Source: CALMEC01 sp963765105
GTDB taxonomy: Bacteria; Actinomycetota; Thermoleophilia; Miltoncostaeales; Miltoncostaeaceae
Assembly (NCBI GenBank): GCA_963765105.1
Contig: CAVXUW010000002.1
Span: 310,001-374,000, forward strand
Length of the DNA: 64,000 nt
Reading direction: 5' to 3'
Position 1 is the stretch's first letter; every line of letters starts with the position of its first letter. Made by a program: the position numbers and the translations under genes. The notes under the pieces were generated by a model. The model saw nothing but the letters and a program-made list of their open reading frames with translations. It searched no databases and had not been told where the DNA came from. This document shows, piece after piece, positions 1-8,653 of the stretch.

Positions 1-3000
1 TCGATGGTGGTGTTGTTCTCACCCGCAGCCACCGTCACCGGGATGGTGCAGGTGCCGAGAGCTGTGGCGTCCGAGTCGGTGGCGTCATTGCCACCGGCGT
101 TCGGGGTGGTGAGCTGGCTCCCCGCGGGGATGGTGGTGAAGCCCACCTGGTAGCTGCCCGGAGCCAGGTCCGTGAAGCTGTAGCTGCCGTCCACTCCCGT
201 CGTGCGGGTCTGAACAACCTGTCCGGCCGGGTTGCACAGCGTGACCGTGACACCGGTCACACCCGGCTCGCCGGGATCTTGCACCCCGTTGTTGTTGGAG
301 TCGAGCCACACCTTGTCACCGATGGAGGCGACACCGGTCGGCGTCGAGATGAACCCGAAGTCGACCGTCAAGTTCCCGTTGTTACCGTCGCCGTCAGTCG
401 TTGGCTCCGTGCCGCGCGCGAGGGTGACGGGAGCGGAGGTCACCGCACCCGCGGCGGTGGTTCCGTTGTCGTCGTTGTCGACGTTGTTGTCCGGGTCGGA
501 TGCCGGCTCGCTGCCACCACCGGTCGAACTCGACAGGCCGGCCAATGGCGCTCCGGCGGCGAAGTTCGATGCCGGGATACGCACCGAGTAGTCACCCGGG
601 GTGAGGTCCGGGAAGTTGTAGTTACCCGTGCCATTGGTCGTGGTGGTTGCCACGACCGTGGTGCCGGACAGAAGCTCGACGGTGACACCGCCAACTCCGG
701 CCTCACCGGCGTCGGCGACACCGTTGTTGTTGGTGTCACGGAATACGAGGTTGCCGAGGTTGAGCGGGAACCACGCACCGGCGTCAACCGTGGTGTTGTT
801 CTCACCGGCGGCGAGTGTCACCGGGATGGTGCACGTGCCAACCGTCGCAGCGTCGGAGTCGGTGGCGTCGTTGCCACCCTCATTGGGCAGCGTCAATGCG
901 CCACCGGCGGGCAGGTTGGTGAAACCAACCTGGTAGCTCCCCGGGGCAAGGCCCGTGAAGGCGTAGCTGCCATCGGCGGCCGATGTTGTCGTGGAGACGA
1001 CGGTGCCGGCGGGGTTGCACAGCGTGACGGTCACGCCACCCAGACCCGGCTCGCCGGCATCCTGAATGCCGTTGTGGTTGGTGTCCTCCCACACGCGGTC
1101 ACCGACAGACGCGTTTTGTGGTGCCGGGGGGATGAAACCGAAGTCAACCGTCTGGTTGGCGTTGTTGCCGTCACCGTCGTCGGTGGGCTCAGTGCCCGAG
1201 GCCAGAGTGACGGGGAGCGAGGTCACGGCGCCACCGGCGGCGGAACCGTTGTCGTCGTTGTCAGCGTTGTTGTCGGGGTCTGGGGCCGGCTCGCTCCCGC
1301 CACCCGTCGAGCTCGAAAGGCCCGCGAGCGGGGCGCCGCCGGCGAAGTTCGCTGCGGGGATCCGCACCGTGTAGTCACCGGCACGAAGTCCGGTGAACTG
1401 GTAGTTGCCACCGGCGTTGGTCGTTGTGGTTGCGACGACCGTGGTGCCCTGCAGCAGCTCGACCGTGACACCCGAGATGCCGGGCTCGCCGGCGTCGACG
1501 CGGCCGTTGTTGTTGGCGTCGCGCCACACCAAGTTGCCGAGGTTGAGCGGTTGGTAGACGCCGGCGTCGATGGTGGTGTTGTTCTCACCGGCGGTGAGCG
1601 TCACCGGAATGGTGCATGTCCCGACGCTTGGGGCGTCGGAGTCGGTCGCGTCATTGCCGCCTTGGTTGGCGGGCGACAGCGCGGTGCCGGCCGGAAGGTT
1701 GGTGAAACCAACCTGGTAGCTGCCGGCGGCGAGGCCCGTGAAGGCGTAGCTGCCGTCAGCGGCCGACGTCGTCGTGGAGACGACGGTGCCCGCGGCGTTG
1801 CACAGGGATACCGTCACGCCGCCCTGTCCCGGCTCACCGGCGTCCTGAACACCGTTGGCGTTCTGGTCAAGCCACACGCGGTCACCGACGGATGCGGTGG
1901 CCGGCGGCGGGATGAAGCCGAAGTCAACCGTCTGGTTGGCGTTGTTGCCGTCACCGTCGTCGGTGGGCTCAGTGCCCGAGGCCAGAGTGACGGGGAGCGA
2001 GGTCACGGCGCCACCGGCGGCGGAACCGTTGTCGTTGTTGTCTGTGTTGTTGTCGGGGTCTGGGGCCGGCTCGCTCCCGCCTCCGGTGGAGGTGGACAGG
2101 CTTGCCAGCGGTGCGCCCGCGGCGAAGTTCGCTGCCGGAATGCGCACGGAGTAGTCACCGGGACGAAGGCCCGTGAACTGGTAGTTGCCGGAGCTGTTGG
2201 TTGTGGTGGTTGCCACGACGGCGGTGCCCTGAAGCAGCTCCACGGTGACACCCGAGATGCCGGGCTCACCCGCATCGACAACACCGTTGTTGTTGGTGTC
2301 GCGCCACACCTGGTTGCCGAGGGCAAGCGGTTGGTAGACGCCGGCGTCGATGGTGGTGTTGTTCTCACCGGCGGCCAATGTGACCGGGATAGTGCAAGCG
2401 CCCACGCTGGGAGCGTCGGAGTCGGTCGCGTCATTGCCGCCTTGGTTGGCGGGCGACAGTGCGGTGCCGGCCGGAAGGTTGGTGAAACCGACCTGGTAGC
2501 TGCCGGGTGCGAGATTGGGGAACGAGTAGCTGCCGTCGGCGGCCGTCGTCGTGGTGGTGATGACGGTGCCGGCGCTGGTACACAGCGAGACGGTCACACC
2601 ACCCTGGCCGGGCTCGCCGGCGTCCTGAACACCGTTGCCGTTCTGGTCGAGCCACACTCGATCACCGATGGAGCCGAGCGGGGGACGGAACCCGAAGTCA
2701 ACCGAGAGGTTGCCATTGTTTCCGTCACCGTCGTCGGTGGGCTCGGTGCCGGGTGAGAGGGTGACGGGAGCGGAGGTCACCGCACCTGCGGCGGCGGTTC
2801 CGTTGTCATCGTCGTTGGCGTTGTTGTCCGGGTCGGGGGCGGGCTCGCTACCGCCGCCAGTCGACGTGGTCAAACCGGCAAGCGGAGCACCTGCGCCAAA
2901 GTTGCCGGCGGGGATCCGCACGCTGTAGTTCCCGGGGAGAAGGTTCGGGAAGTTGTAGTTGCCGCTCGCGTTGGTCGTCGTGGTTGCCACGACGATCGTG

Positions 3001-3130
3001 CCGGAGAGAAGTTCGACGGTGACACCCGAGACGCCGGGCTCGCCGGCGTCGACGCGGCCGTTGTTGTTGGCGTCGCGCCACACCAGGTTGCCGAGGTTAA
3101 GTGGGTACCAGATGCCTGCGTCGATCTGCG
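1..3130 (-). repeat. 780-bp tandem repeat array inside the SdrD B-like gene
   Basis: The block GGTGGTGTTGTTCTCACC recurs near positions 6, 792, 1572 and 2352, so the copies are about 780 bases apart. One unit encodes about 260 residues, that is one domain of each type. The stretch 1138-1255 is identical to 1918-2035 over 118 bases, which points to recent duplication or gene conversion. Confidence 0.9.
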
Positions 3131-4064
3131 TGTTGGTCTGGCCGGCGGTCACAACGCCTTCGCTCGTGCGTCCGGTTGTCACGGACGGATCGGAGTCGGC
3201 GGTTTGGTCGGCGCCGATGTCCTCGAGGGTGAACTCGGAGCCCGCGGGCTTCACGAACTCGACCGTGTATGTGCCGGGTGCGAGGTTCGGGAAGAGGTAG
3301 TTGCCGGAGGCGTTGGTCGTGGTGGTGGCCAGCACAGTGGTGCCGGCGGTGTTCAACAGGCGGACGGTGACGCCGCCAACGCCAGCCTCGCCGGCCTCCT
3401 GGATGCCGTTGTGGTTGCGGTCGTCCCACACGCGATCACCAAGTGCGCCGACCTGGGCGGGCTTGTACACGCCGAAGTCGATGGTGTTGTTGGTGTTGGG
3501 GTCGCTGTCGGGGTTCGTGATGCCGGGGGGCTGGTTACCCTCGCCCGTCGGTTCGGTGCCGCCCACAATCACGATCTGACAGGCACGGATCGTGCCGCTC
3601 GCGTTACTGCCGTGATCTTTGTTGTTGTCGGCGGCGTTGTTCGATTCATTCAGGCCGGGCTCATAGGGGCCAGAGGTCTGGCTGCTGCTGCCGGTGGAGC
3701 TGGCGTAACCGACTAGAGCGCCCGTTCCCGTGAAGTTGGAGGCGTCGAGCTCGATCAGGTAGCGGGTGCTGCCCACGCCCGCGAACAGGTATGCACCGGA
3801 GGCGTTTGTGCGTGAGCTGAGAAGTGGGCCACCGTCGGGAATGCAGTTGGCGTTCGTGTCGGCGTAGAGCCGCACCAGCACGTTGCTGATACCGCTCTCG
3901 CTCGACGTGTCAAAAACACCGTTGTTGTTCGTATCGCCGAAGACGCGGTCGCCGACGGCGTAGGTCGCCATGGCAGGGGCGGCGAAAGCGAACGATGCCA
4001 TCGCCGCGACGGCGATGATGACGCGCCGGGGGAAGCGCTTCCATGCGGGGGTGGGTGTGGGCAC
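1..4064 (-). CDS. Large secreted SdrD B-like repeat protein (C-terminus beyond window)
   Basis: The frame is open from a GTG at 4064 to the left edge, giving 1354 visible codons. The start has an AAGGAG ribosome binding site five bases upstream. Residues 1 to about 33 look like a signal peptide (WKRFPRR, then a hydrophobic stretch ending AAPAMA). Ten domains of the SdrD B / Cna-B-like fold follow. Each opens with a motif like GDRVWLDQNGNGVQDAGEPG, whose DxNxNGxxDxGE loop resembles a calcium-binding loop. Two domain types alternate: one ends near ACTIPVTLAAGENNTTIDAG, the other near EPTDDGDGNNGNLSVDFGF. Such proteins are rigid surface stalks or adhesins in other bacteria; that role here is inferred. 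The sorting signal or anchor, if any, is outside the window. It stands alone on the minus strand, divergent from moaD. Confidence 0.88.
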   Translation of the reverse strand, partial: MPTPTPAWKRFPRRVIIAVAAMASFAFAAPAMATYAVGDRVFGDTNNNGVFDTSSESGISNVLVRLYADTNANCIPDGGPLLSSRTNASGAYLFAGVGSTRYLIELDASNFTGTGALVGYASSTGSSSQTSGPYEPGLNESNNAADNNKDHGSNASGTIRACQIVIVGGTEPTGEGNQPPGITNPDSDPNTNNTIDFGVYKPAQVGALGDRVWDDRNHNGIQEAGEAGVGGVTVRLLNTAGTTVLATTTTNASGNYLFPNLAPGTYTVEFVKPAGSEFTLEDIGADQTADSDPSVTTGRTSEGVVTAGQTNTQIDAGIWYPLNLGNLVWRDANNNGRVDAGEPGVSGVTVELLSGTIVVATTTTNASGNYNFPNLLPGNYSVRIPAGNFGAGAPLAGLTTSTGGGSEPAPDPDNNANDDDNGTAAAGAVTSAPVTLSPGTEPTDDGDGNNGNLSVDFGFRPPLGSIGDRVWLDQNGNGVQDAGEPGQGGVTVSLCTSAGTVITTTTTAADGSYSFPNLAPGSYQVGFTNLPAGTALSPANQGGNDATDSDAPSVGACTIPVTLAAGENNTTIDAGVYQPLALGNQVWRDTNNNGVVDAGEPGISGVTVELLQGTAVVATTTTNSSGNYQFTGLRPGDYSVRIPAANFAAGAPLASLSTSTGGGSEPAPDPDNNTDNNDNGSAAGGAVTSLPVTLASGTEPTDDGDGNNANQTVDFGFIPPPATASVGDRVWLDQNANGVQDAGEPGQGGVTVSLCNAAGTVVSTTTSAADGSYAFTGLAAGSYQVGFTNLPAGTALSPANQGGNDATDSDAPSVGTCTIPVTLTAGENNTTIDAGVYQPLNLGNLVWRDANNNGRVDAGEPGISGVTVELLQGTTVVATTTTNAGGNYQFTGLRAGDYTVRIPAANFAGGAPLAGLSSSTGGGSEPAPDPDNNADNDDNGSAAGGAVTSLPVTLASGTEPTDDGDGNNANQTVDFGFIPPAPQNASVGDRVWEDTNHNGIQDAGEPGLGGVTVTLCNPAGTVVSTTTSAADGSYAFTGLAPGSYQVGFTNLPAGGALTLPNEGGNDATDSDAATVGTCTIPVTLAAGENNTTVDAGAWFPLNLGNLVFRDTNNNGVADAGEAGVGGVTVELLSGTTVVATTTTNGTGNYNFPDLTPGDYSVRIPASNFAAGAPLAGLSSSTGGGSEPASDPDNNVDNDDNGTTAAGAVTSAPVTLARGTEPTTDGDGNNGNLTVDFGFISTPTGVASIGDKVWLDSNNNGVQDPGEPGVTGVTVTLCNPAGQVVQTRTTGVDGSYSFTDLAPGSYQVGFTTIPAGSQLTTPNAGGNDATDSDATALGTCTIPVTVAAGENNTTI

Positions 4065-4152
4065 ACCAGCTCCTTGGTCAATATCGTCGGGATGCGGTTC
4101 ACAGTCGAACGGGGATGATGCTTGCGAACCTGCCGTGCGGGGGAAAGATGAC

Positions 4153-4171
4153 GATCTCGCAGAGCGAGATC
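4153..4171. promoter_or_regulatory. Perfect inverted repeat upstream of the repeat protein gene
   Basis: GATCTCGC and GCGAGATC are perfect 8-base arms around AGA. It lies about 90 bases upstream of the GTG at 4064, in the leader or promoter region, so it could be an operator or an RNA hairpin. There is no T-run to suggest a terminator. Confidence 0.5.
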
Positions 4172-4355
4172 CAGGCCTCTAGTTCTACATCAGCCCTTTC
4201 TGCTTTCCAACGGGCAAAGGTCTAGGTTGCTTTTGGACTTTTGCGGGGTAAATATTGGCGTTTGATGCGCTAAGACCTGCCAAAGTCTCGCGACACGGTT
4301 TGGTGAAACACCGGTACCTAACCGAACGGCCAGGTGTGAGAGAAACGTTGCAGCG

Positions 4356-4371
4356 TGCGGCCGGGGCCGCA
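4356..4371. promoter_or_regulatory. GC palindrome upstream of moaD
   Basis: TGCGGCC and GGCCGCA form 7-base arms around GG. It sits 14 bases upstream of the putative moaD -10, where a -35 element or operator would be expected. High GC content makes chance palindromes more likely. Confidence 0.3.
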
Positions 4372-4385
4372 GCCCGGGTTTCGCC

Positions 4386-4391
4386 TAGTCT
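4386..4391 (+). promoter_or_regulatory. Putative -10 for leaderless moaD
   Basis: TAGTCT ends seven bases before the GTG start at 4399, so transcription would begin at or next to the start codon. No ribosome binding site precedes the GTG. Confidence 0.5.
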
Positions 4392-4398
4392 GTAACCG

Positions 4399-4647
4399 GT
4401 GGAAGACATCTCGATCACCGTCAGGCTGTTTGCGTCGCTGCGCGAGGCGGTTGGCACCGACCGAGTGGCGCTAACGGTGCCGCATGCCACCCCGCTTGGT
4501 GCCGTGTGGGGGCACCTGCCGCAACTTGCCCGCGAGCATCCGCCACAGGGGCTGCGTTACGCGGTCAACCACGAGTGGACCTCGCCGGCGGCGGTGCTCC
4601 GTGAGGGTGACGAGGTTGCGTTCATTCTGCCGGTGTCGGGCGGATGA
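4399..4647 (+). CDS. moaD: Molybdopterin synthase sulfur carrier subunit MoaD
   Basis: This 82-residue ubiquitin-fold protein ends in the expected Gly-Gly, which is thiocarboxylated and donates sulfur to precursor Z. The sequence has the family pattern: an N-terminal beta strand (ITVRLFASLREAVG) and a C-terminal EVAFILPVSGG. The GTG start at 4399 is preceded by a -10 hexamer and no ribosome binding site. Its stop overlaps the moaE start (ATGA), so the two subunits of the heterotetrameric synthase are translationally coupled. Other molybdenum cofactor genes are not in the window. Confidence 0.9.
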   Translation: MEDISITVRLFASLREAVGTDRVALTVPHATPLGAVWGHLPQLAREHPPQGLRYAVNHEWTSPAAVLREGDEVAFILPVSGG

Positions 4648-5078
4648 TCGGGCTCACCGATCAGCCCCTCGAGCTGATGCAGCTGGTCGCCGCGGTGAGC
4701 GACGAGGAGCACGGTGGCGTCGTGACGTTCCTCGGAACCATCCGCCGGGAGACCGCGCTGCGCGCGGTCGTTGCGATCGAGTACCAAGCCTACGACGAGC
4801 TCTCCGAACGTGAGCTTGCCGCGATCGGGGATGAGGCGATCCGCCGCTTCGATTCTCGGGTGGCCGTGGTGCATCGCACCGGGCCCGTGGCGGTCGGCGA
4901 GCCGAGCGTCGCCGTCGCGGTATCGGCCGGCCATCGCCCCGCCGCCTTCTCGGCGTGTCGCTACGTCATCGACGAGCTGAAGGTGCGCCTGCCGATCTGG
5001 AAGCGCGTTGTCTTCGCCGACGGCGCCACGGAGTGGCAAGACGGCCGCCACGGTCGGGAAGAGTCACCGGCCGGATAA
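4644..5078 (+). CDS. moaE: Molybdopterin synthase catalytic subunit MoaE
   Basis: A 144-residue catalytic subunit that inserts two sulfurs, carried by MoaD, into precursor Z to make molybdopterin. Visible family features are FLGTIR (residues 29-34), SAGHRPAAF (95-103) and the C-terminal LKVRLPIWKR (112-121), which carries the lysines (K113, K120) equivalent to the active-site pair. Start ATG lies inside the moaD stop overlap. A 106-base gap separates it from selA, which appears to have its own promoter. Confidence 0.92.
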   Translation: MIGLTDQPLELMQLVAAVSDEEHGGVVTFLGTIRRETALRAVVAIEYQAYDELSERELAAIGDEAIRRFDSRVAVVHRTGPVAVGEPSVAVAVSAGHRPAAFSACRYVIDELKVRLPIWKRVVFADGATEWQDGRHGREESPAG

Positions 5079-5171
5079 CCTGAAGGCGCCCGTGTCAATC
5101 CTGCGAGTCGAGGGGATCGGCCATTGCTGATGGCGCAACTCCGTTACGCGACGATTCTGGCGACGGGTGCC

Positions 5172-5177
5172 TAAGAT
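5172..5177 (+). promoter_or_regulatory. Putative -10 for leaderless selA
   Basis: TAAGAT ends seven bases before an in-frame GTG at 5185, matching the spacing seen at other genes in the window. This decides my choice of start for selA. Confidence 0.45.
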
Positions 5178-5184
5178 CTCTCGT

Positions 5185-6555
5185 GTGGACCGCACGGACC
5201 AGGAACGTTCCCGGAGGGTGCCAGCTCAATCGGAAGAAGTGATGAGCGATCCTCGACGTGGCTTGCCGTCGGTGGCGTCCGTCATCGCCCTCCCCGAGTT
5301 TGCCGCGTTGCTCGACCGGTTTCCTCGGACGCAGGTGATCGATGCTTTGCGCGACACGCTGGCCGACCGACGCGAGCGGCGTGCCGGTTCTGACGGTCTG
5401 GCTGACGATGTGACTGCTCGGCTCACTCCATCGCTTCGGCGGGTGATCAACGCCACTGGTGTCGTGCTCCACACCAATCTCGGGCGCGCGCCGCTCGCAG
5501 AGGAGGCAATCGCCGCGGCCGTTGCGGTGTCGGGGTACGGCACGCTCGAATGGGACCCGGTCACCGGCGAACGCGGGTCGCGGCACGACCACATCGTGGC
5601 TCACCTCCAGGCGCTCACCGGGGCCGAGGCGGCCTGTGTGGCGAACACCAACGCTGGGGCGGTGCTTCTGGCGCTTGTGGCTCTGGCCAGCGGTAACGAC
5701 GTCATCGTCTCGCGCGGGCAGCTCGTCGAGATTGGCGGTGGCTTTCGCATTCCCGAGGTGCTGACCGCGTCGGGGTGCCGCCTGGTGGAGGTTGGGACCA
5801 CCAACAAGACACGCGTGTCCGACTATGAGCATGCCGTCGGGCCGAACGCTGCCGCCATCCTGCGGGTTCACCCGTCAAACTTCCGTGTTGTAGGCTTCAC
5901 CGAAGAGGCCCCGCTGGATGGGCTGGTGGCGGTGGCACATCGGCACGATCTCGTGGTCATTGACGACCTGGGAAGCGGCGCACTCACGGATGACGCCATC
6001 TACCGCGACGAACCCGACGTGCGAACCAGCGTCGCTGCCGGAGTCGACGTTGCGGCGTTTAGTGGTGACAAGCTCCTTGGCGGACCGCAATGCGGCATCC
6101 TCGTCGGCACCGCGGAAGCAATCGATCGCTGTAGGGCCCACCCCCTGATGCGGGCTTTGCGCTGCGACAAGCTCACCCTCGCGGCGCTTGAAGCCACGCT
6201 CGCGCTCCATCGTGACCCGGCGCATGCAAGTGCTCGGATCCCTGGTCTTGCCATGCTGAGCGCCGACCCACACGATCTGCAGGCTCGAGCGAACTTGCTA
6301 GCTGACCAGCTCGCTGGCGAGGTGGTCCCCAGTATTGGTCGGGTAGGCGGAGGAGCCTTGCCGCTCGCCGAACTCCCCAGCTTTGCGGTGTCACTCCCCA
6401 CACCTCACGGTCCCGACGCCCTTGCGGCGTGCCTGCGGGGCTTGTCCACCCCGGTGGTCGCCCGTGTCACGGAGGGACGGTTGCTGCTCGACGTGCTCAC
6501 GTTGACGGACCGCGACGTCGCCGAGCTGCCCCACCTCCTCGAGGAGGCGACATGA
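5185..6555 (+). CDS. selA: L-seryl-tRNA(Sec) selenium transferase SelA
   Basis: This PLP enzyme converts seryl-tRNA(Sec) to selenocysteinyl-tRNA(Sec) using selenophosphate. The protein is 456 residues from the GTG at 5185, close to the usual length of about 460. The PLP-binding lysine is K296 in SFSGDKLLGGPQ-type context (here AFSGDKLLGGPQ). Other family stretches are INATGVVLHTNLGRAPL near residue 90 and VSRGQLVEIGGGFRIP near 180. An alternative ATG at 5242 would give 437 residues. Its stop overlaps the next start (ATGA), followed by selB, so the selA-selB pair is an operon with a small gene between. Neither selD nor selC was found in the window. Confidence 0.93.
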   Translation: MDRTDQERSRRVPAQSEEVMSDPRRGLPSVASVIALPEFAALLDRFPRTQVIDALRDTLADRRERRAGSDGLADDVTARLTPSLRRVINATGVVLHTNLGRAPLAEEAIAAAVAVSGYGTLEWDPVTGERGSRHDHIVAHLQALTGAEAACVANTNAGAVLLALVALASGNDVIVSRGQLVEIGGGFRIPEVLTASGCRLVEVGTTNKTRVSDYEHAVGPNAAAILRVHPSNFRVVGFTEEAPLDGLVAVAHRHDLVVIDDLGSGALTDDAIYRDEPDVRTSVAAGVDVAAFSGDKLLGGPQCGILVGTAEAIDRCRAHPLMRALRCDKLTLAALEATLALHRDPAHASARIPGLAMLSADPHDLQARANLLADQLAGEVVPSIGRVGGGALPLAELPSFAVSLPTPHGPDALAACLRGLSTPVVARVTEGRLLLDVLTLTDRDVAELPHLLEEAT

Positions 6556-6863
6556 GCGATATTGCAGCGTTGGAGCGTCGCGCAGCGGGAGGCAACCCCG
6601 ATCAGGCGGCGGTGGCGCTGGTCGAGCTCGGCCTCGCACACCAGGCGGCCGGACGTCCCGACCTGGCCGAAGACGCGTACCTGCGGGCCATCGCCACGCG
6701 GCACGACGGGCAGGCCCCACGGGCGGCGTTCGAGTTGGCGCAGCTGTACGAGGAGCACGACGAGCGAGACGGCGCCCGCGAGGCCTACCGCTTCGTTCTG
6801 GAACACGGCGGTGACGGCGTCGCCGGGGCGGCCGTCTGCGGACTGCGCCGCCTCAGCCCATGA
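6552..6863 (+). CDS. Small TPR/Sel1-like protein between selA and selB
   Basis: This 103-residue protein is mostly helical. It has two or three degenerate tetratricopeptide-like repeats, for example AAVALVELGLAHQAAGRPDL followed by AEDAYLRAI, then AAFELAQLYEEHDERDGARE. These usually make protein contacts. It overlaps selA (ATGA) and selB (4 bases, ATGA) on its two sides, so all three are translationally coupled. A link to the selenocysteine machinery is suggested by position alone. No signal peptide or membrane segment is visible. Confidence 0.75.
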   Translation: MSDIAALERRAAGGNPDQAAVALVELGLAHQAAGRPDLAEDAYLRAIATRHDGQAPRAAFELAQLYEEHDERDGAREAYRFVLEHGGDGVAGAAVCGLRRLSP

Positions 6864-8644
6864 CACTCGTGCTCGGCACGGCCGGGCACGTCGACCACGG
6901 CAAGACGGCGTTGGTGCTCGCGCTCACCGGCCACGACACCGACCGCTTGCCGGAGGAGAAAGCGCGGGGCATCTCGATCGCGCTCGGCTTCGCTCCGCTG
7001 GCGCTCCCGTCGGGCCAGACGTTCAGCCTCATCGACGTGCCCGGGCACGAGAAGTTCGTGCGCCACATGGTGGCCGGGTCCAGTGGCGTCGACGGGTACC
7101 TCCTGTGTGTCGCCGCCGATGACGGGGTGATGCCGCAAACGATCGAGCACAAGGCCGTGCTCGACCTCCTCGGCGTCGCGGATGGTGTCGTCGCCGTCAC
7201 CAAATGCGACCTCATGGACCCGGAGCTCGCCGTTGCCGACGTTCGTGAGCTCGTGGGCGATGGCCCTGAGGTCGTTCCCGTCTCGGCGCGAACCGGCGAC
7301 GGAATCGCTGAACTCCGTGACGCTCTGGAACGTCTGGCTGCGCGCCTGGAGCGGCGAACCGCGGGTGGCCGGCCCCGACTCTTTGTCGACCGTGCCTTCT
7401 CGGTGGCCGGTGCGGGGACGGTCGTGACCGGAACGCTGTGGGGCGGGCAGATCGCGGTGGGGGATCGTGTGAGCATCATCCCCGGCGACGTCGATGGCCG
7501 GGTGCGTGGCATCCAGGCGCACGATCGCGACGTCGACCGCGCCGAATCGGGTCGGGTGGCGCTCAACCTGTCGGGTTGTGAGAAGGATGACGTGCCGCGT
7601 GGCTCCTGCGTCGTCGCCGCCGACGACGTCTGGAGTCGTTCGCCGCAGGTGGACGTGGCGATCCAGTTGCTTCCGGATGCCGGCGGGCCGTTGCGCACCC
7701 GTCGCCAACTCCAGGCTTTTCTCGGGACAATGGAATTCGGGGTCACCTGCGTCGTGCTCGATGCGGACGTGCTGGAACCGGGTGACCGTGGGTATGCGCA
7801 GCTTCGCTTCGTGCAGGACGTCCCGATTGCCGAAGGCGACCGCATCGTTTTGCGTTCCGCCGAGCGGCGCACAGTGGGGGGCGCTGTGGTTATCGACGCC
7901 CACCCGGCTCGCCACGGAAAGGGCGCGAACGCGGCAACCCGGCTGGCCATTCTCGAGCGGGGAGCACCGGTGGAGATCATGGCGGTGCGCGTCGCCGATG
8001 CCGGTGCGCGCGGGCTGCTGATCGCCGAGGATGATGCCGATGTCGTCGTCACGGGCGCCACGGTCATTGCGGGCCGGTGGCGGGTCGCTTCGGATCGGGT
8101 GGAGGCTGCGCAGGAGCGGGTGCGTGCCGCGGTGGCCGCCGGGGCTGTTCCGTGGGCCACGGCCATCGCGGCGAGCGGGCTCGTTGGTGACGCTGCCGAT
8201 TCTCTGCTCACCTCTCTCGTGGAGGAGGGAACGCTCGTGCGGGAGGGCACCCATGTGCGAGCACCGGGGGAACGCACCCGTGATCCCGTTGCCGACGCTG
8301 TCGCGGGCGTTATCGTCGCGGCGGGACGTCAACCACCCGGTCTGGTCGACCTCGCAGAGGAGACGGGCCTTGGCGTCGAGCGGCTTAACGCCATCCTGGT
8401 GACCCTGCGTGAGGAGGGCCGCGTGGTCGCCGCCGGGGAGCTGTGTTTTGCCGCGGAGGTCTTTGCTTCGGCCCGGGATGCGGCCGTCGCTGCTCTGAGC
8501 GATCAACCGCTGACGATCGGGGCTCTCCGTGATCTGTGGGGGGTGGGTCGACGCCACGCGCTCGCATTGGCCACGGGGCTGGACGCCGCTGGTGTGACCC
8601 GCCGAGTGGGCGACGAGCGCGTACTTCGACGAAGCGCTCGCTAA
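6860..8644 (+). CDS. selB: Selenocysteine-specific elongation factor SelB
   Basis: A GTPase that brings selenocysteinyl-tRNA(Sec) to UGA codons marked by a SECIS hairpin. The G domain shows G1 GTAGHVDHGKT (residues 6-16), the conserved RGISIALGF switch region (36-44), G3 DVPGHEKF (59-66) and G4 TKCD (114-117). Domains II and III follow, then the winged-helix C-terminal region that reads the SECIS element. At 594 residues it is close to the usual length. It starts at the ATG overlapping the preceding TPR-like gene. Presence of selA and selB implies that the organism decodes UGA as selenocysteine, but I found no selenoprotein in the window. Confidence 0.95.
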   Translation: MTLVLGTAGHVDHGKTALVLALTGHDTDRLPEEKARGISIALGFAPLALPSGQTFSLIDVPGHEKFVRHMVAGSSGVDGYLLCVAADDGVMPQTIEHKAVLDLLGVADGVVAVTKCDLMDPELAVADVRELVGDGPEVVPVSARTGDGIAELRDALERLAARLERRTAGGRPRLFVDRAFSVAGAGTVVTGTLWGGQIAVGDRVSIIPGDVDGRVRGIQAHDRDVDRAESGRVALNLSGCEKDDVPRGSCVVAADDVWSRSPQVDVAIQLLPDAGGPLRTRRQLQAFLGTMEFGVTCVVLDADVLEPGDRGYAQLRFVQDVPIAEGDRIVLRSAERRTVGGAVVIDAHPARHGKGANAATRLAILERGAPVEIMAVRVADAGARGLLIAEDDADVVVTGATVIAGRWRVASDRVEAAQERVRAAVAAGAVPWATAIAASGLVGDAADSLLTSLVEEGTLVREGTHVRAPGERTRDPVADAVAGVIVAAGRQPPGLVDLAEETGLGVERLNAILVTLREEGRVVAAGELCFAAEVFASARDAAVAALSDQPLTIGALRDLWGVGRRHALALATGLDAAGVTRRVGDERVLRRSAR

Positions 8645-8647
8645 GCT
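8642..8647 (+). promoter_or_regulatory. Putative -10 for the gene at 8654
   Basis: TAAGCT overlaps the selB stop and ends six bases before the ATG at 8654, which has no clear ribosome binding site. This fits a leaderless transcript. Confidence 0.4.
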
Positions 8648-8653
8648 CCTCCC

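Larger units (their letters stand above)
4065..4398. other. Divergent intergenic region between the repeat protein gene and moaD
   Basis: This 334-base stretch holds no gene that I can support. It contains the 5' regions of both neighbours, a perfect inverted repeat near the repeat protein start side, a GC-rich palindrome and a -10 hexamer on the moaD side. I looked for a molybdenum cofactor riboswitch and for a tRNA and saw neither. Confidence 0.6.

Noticed and set aside
279..2756. Long plus-strand open frame of 825 codons
   Set aside because: It is the antisense of the repeat protein; the minus strand has a signal peptide and clear SdrD B-like domains, while this frame has only low-complexity Val/Gly/Arg sequence.
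1..3130. CRISPR array, because of regular repeats
   Set aside because: The repeat period is 780 bases and the repeats are coding, in frame and domain-sized, with no short spacers.
4172..4398. Molybdenum cofactor riboswitch upstream of moaD
   Set aside because: No matching conserved stems were seen, and a -10 directly before the start argues against a leader.
5079..5184. Possible tRNA-Sec gene (selC) next to selA
   Set aside because: No TCA anticodon loop, long variable arm or matching acceptor stem could be found here or in the other intergenic regions.
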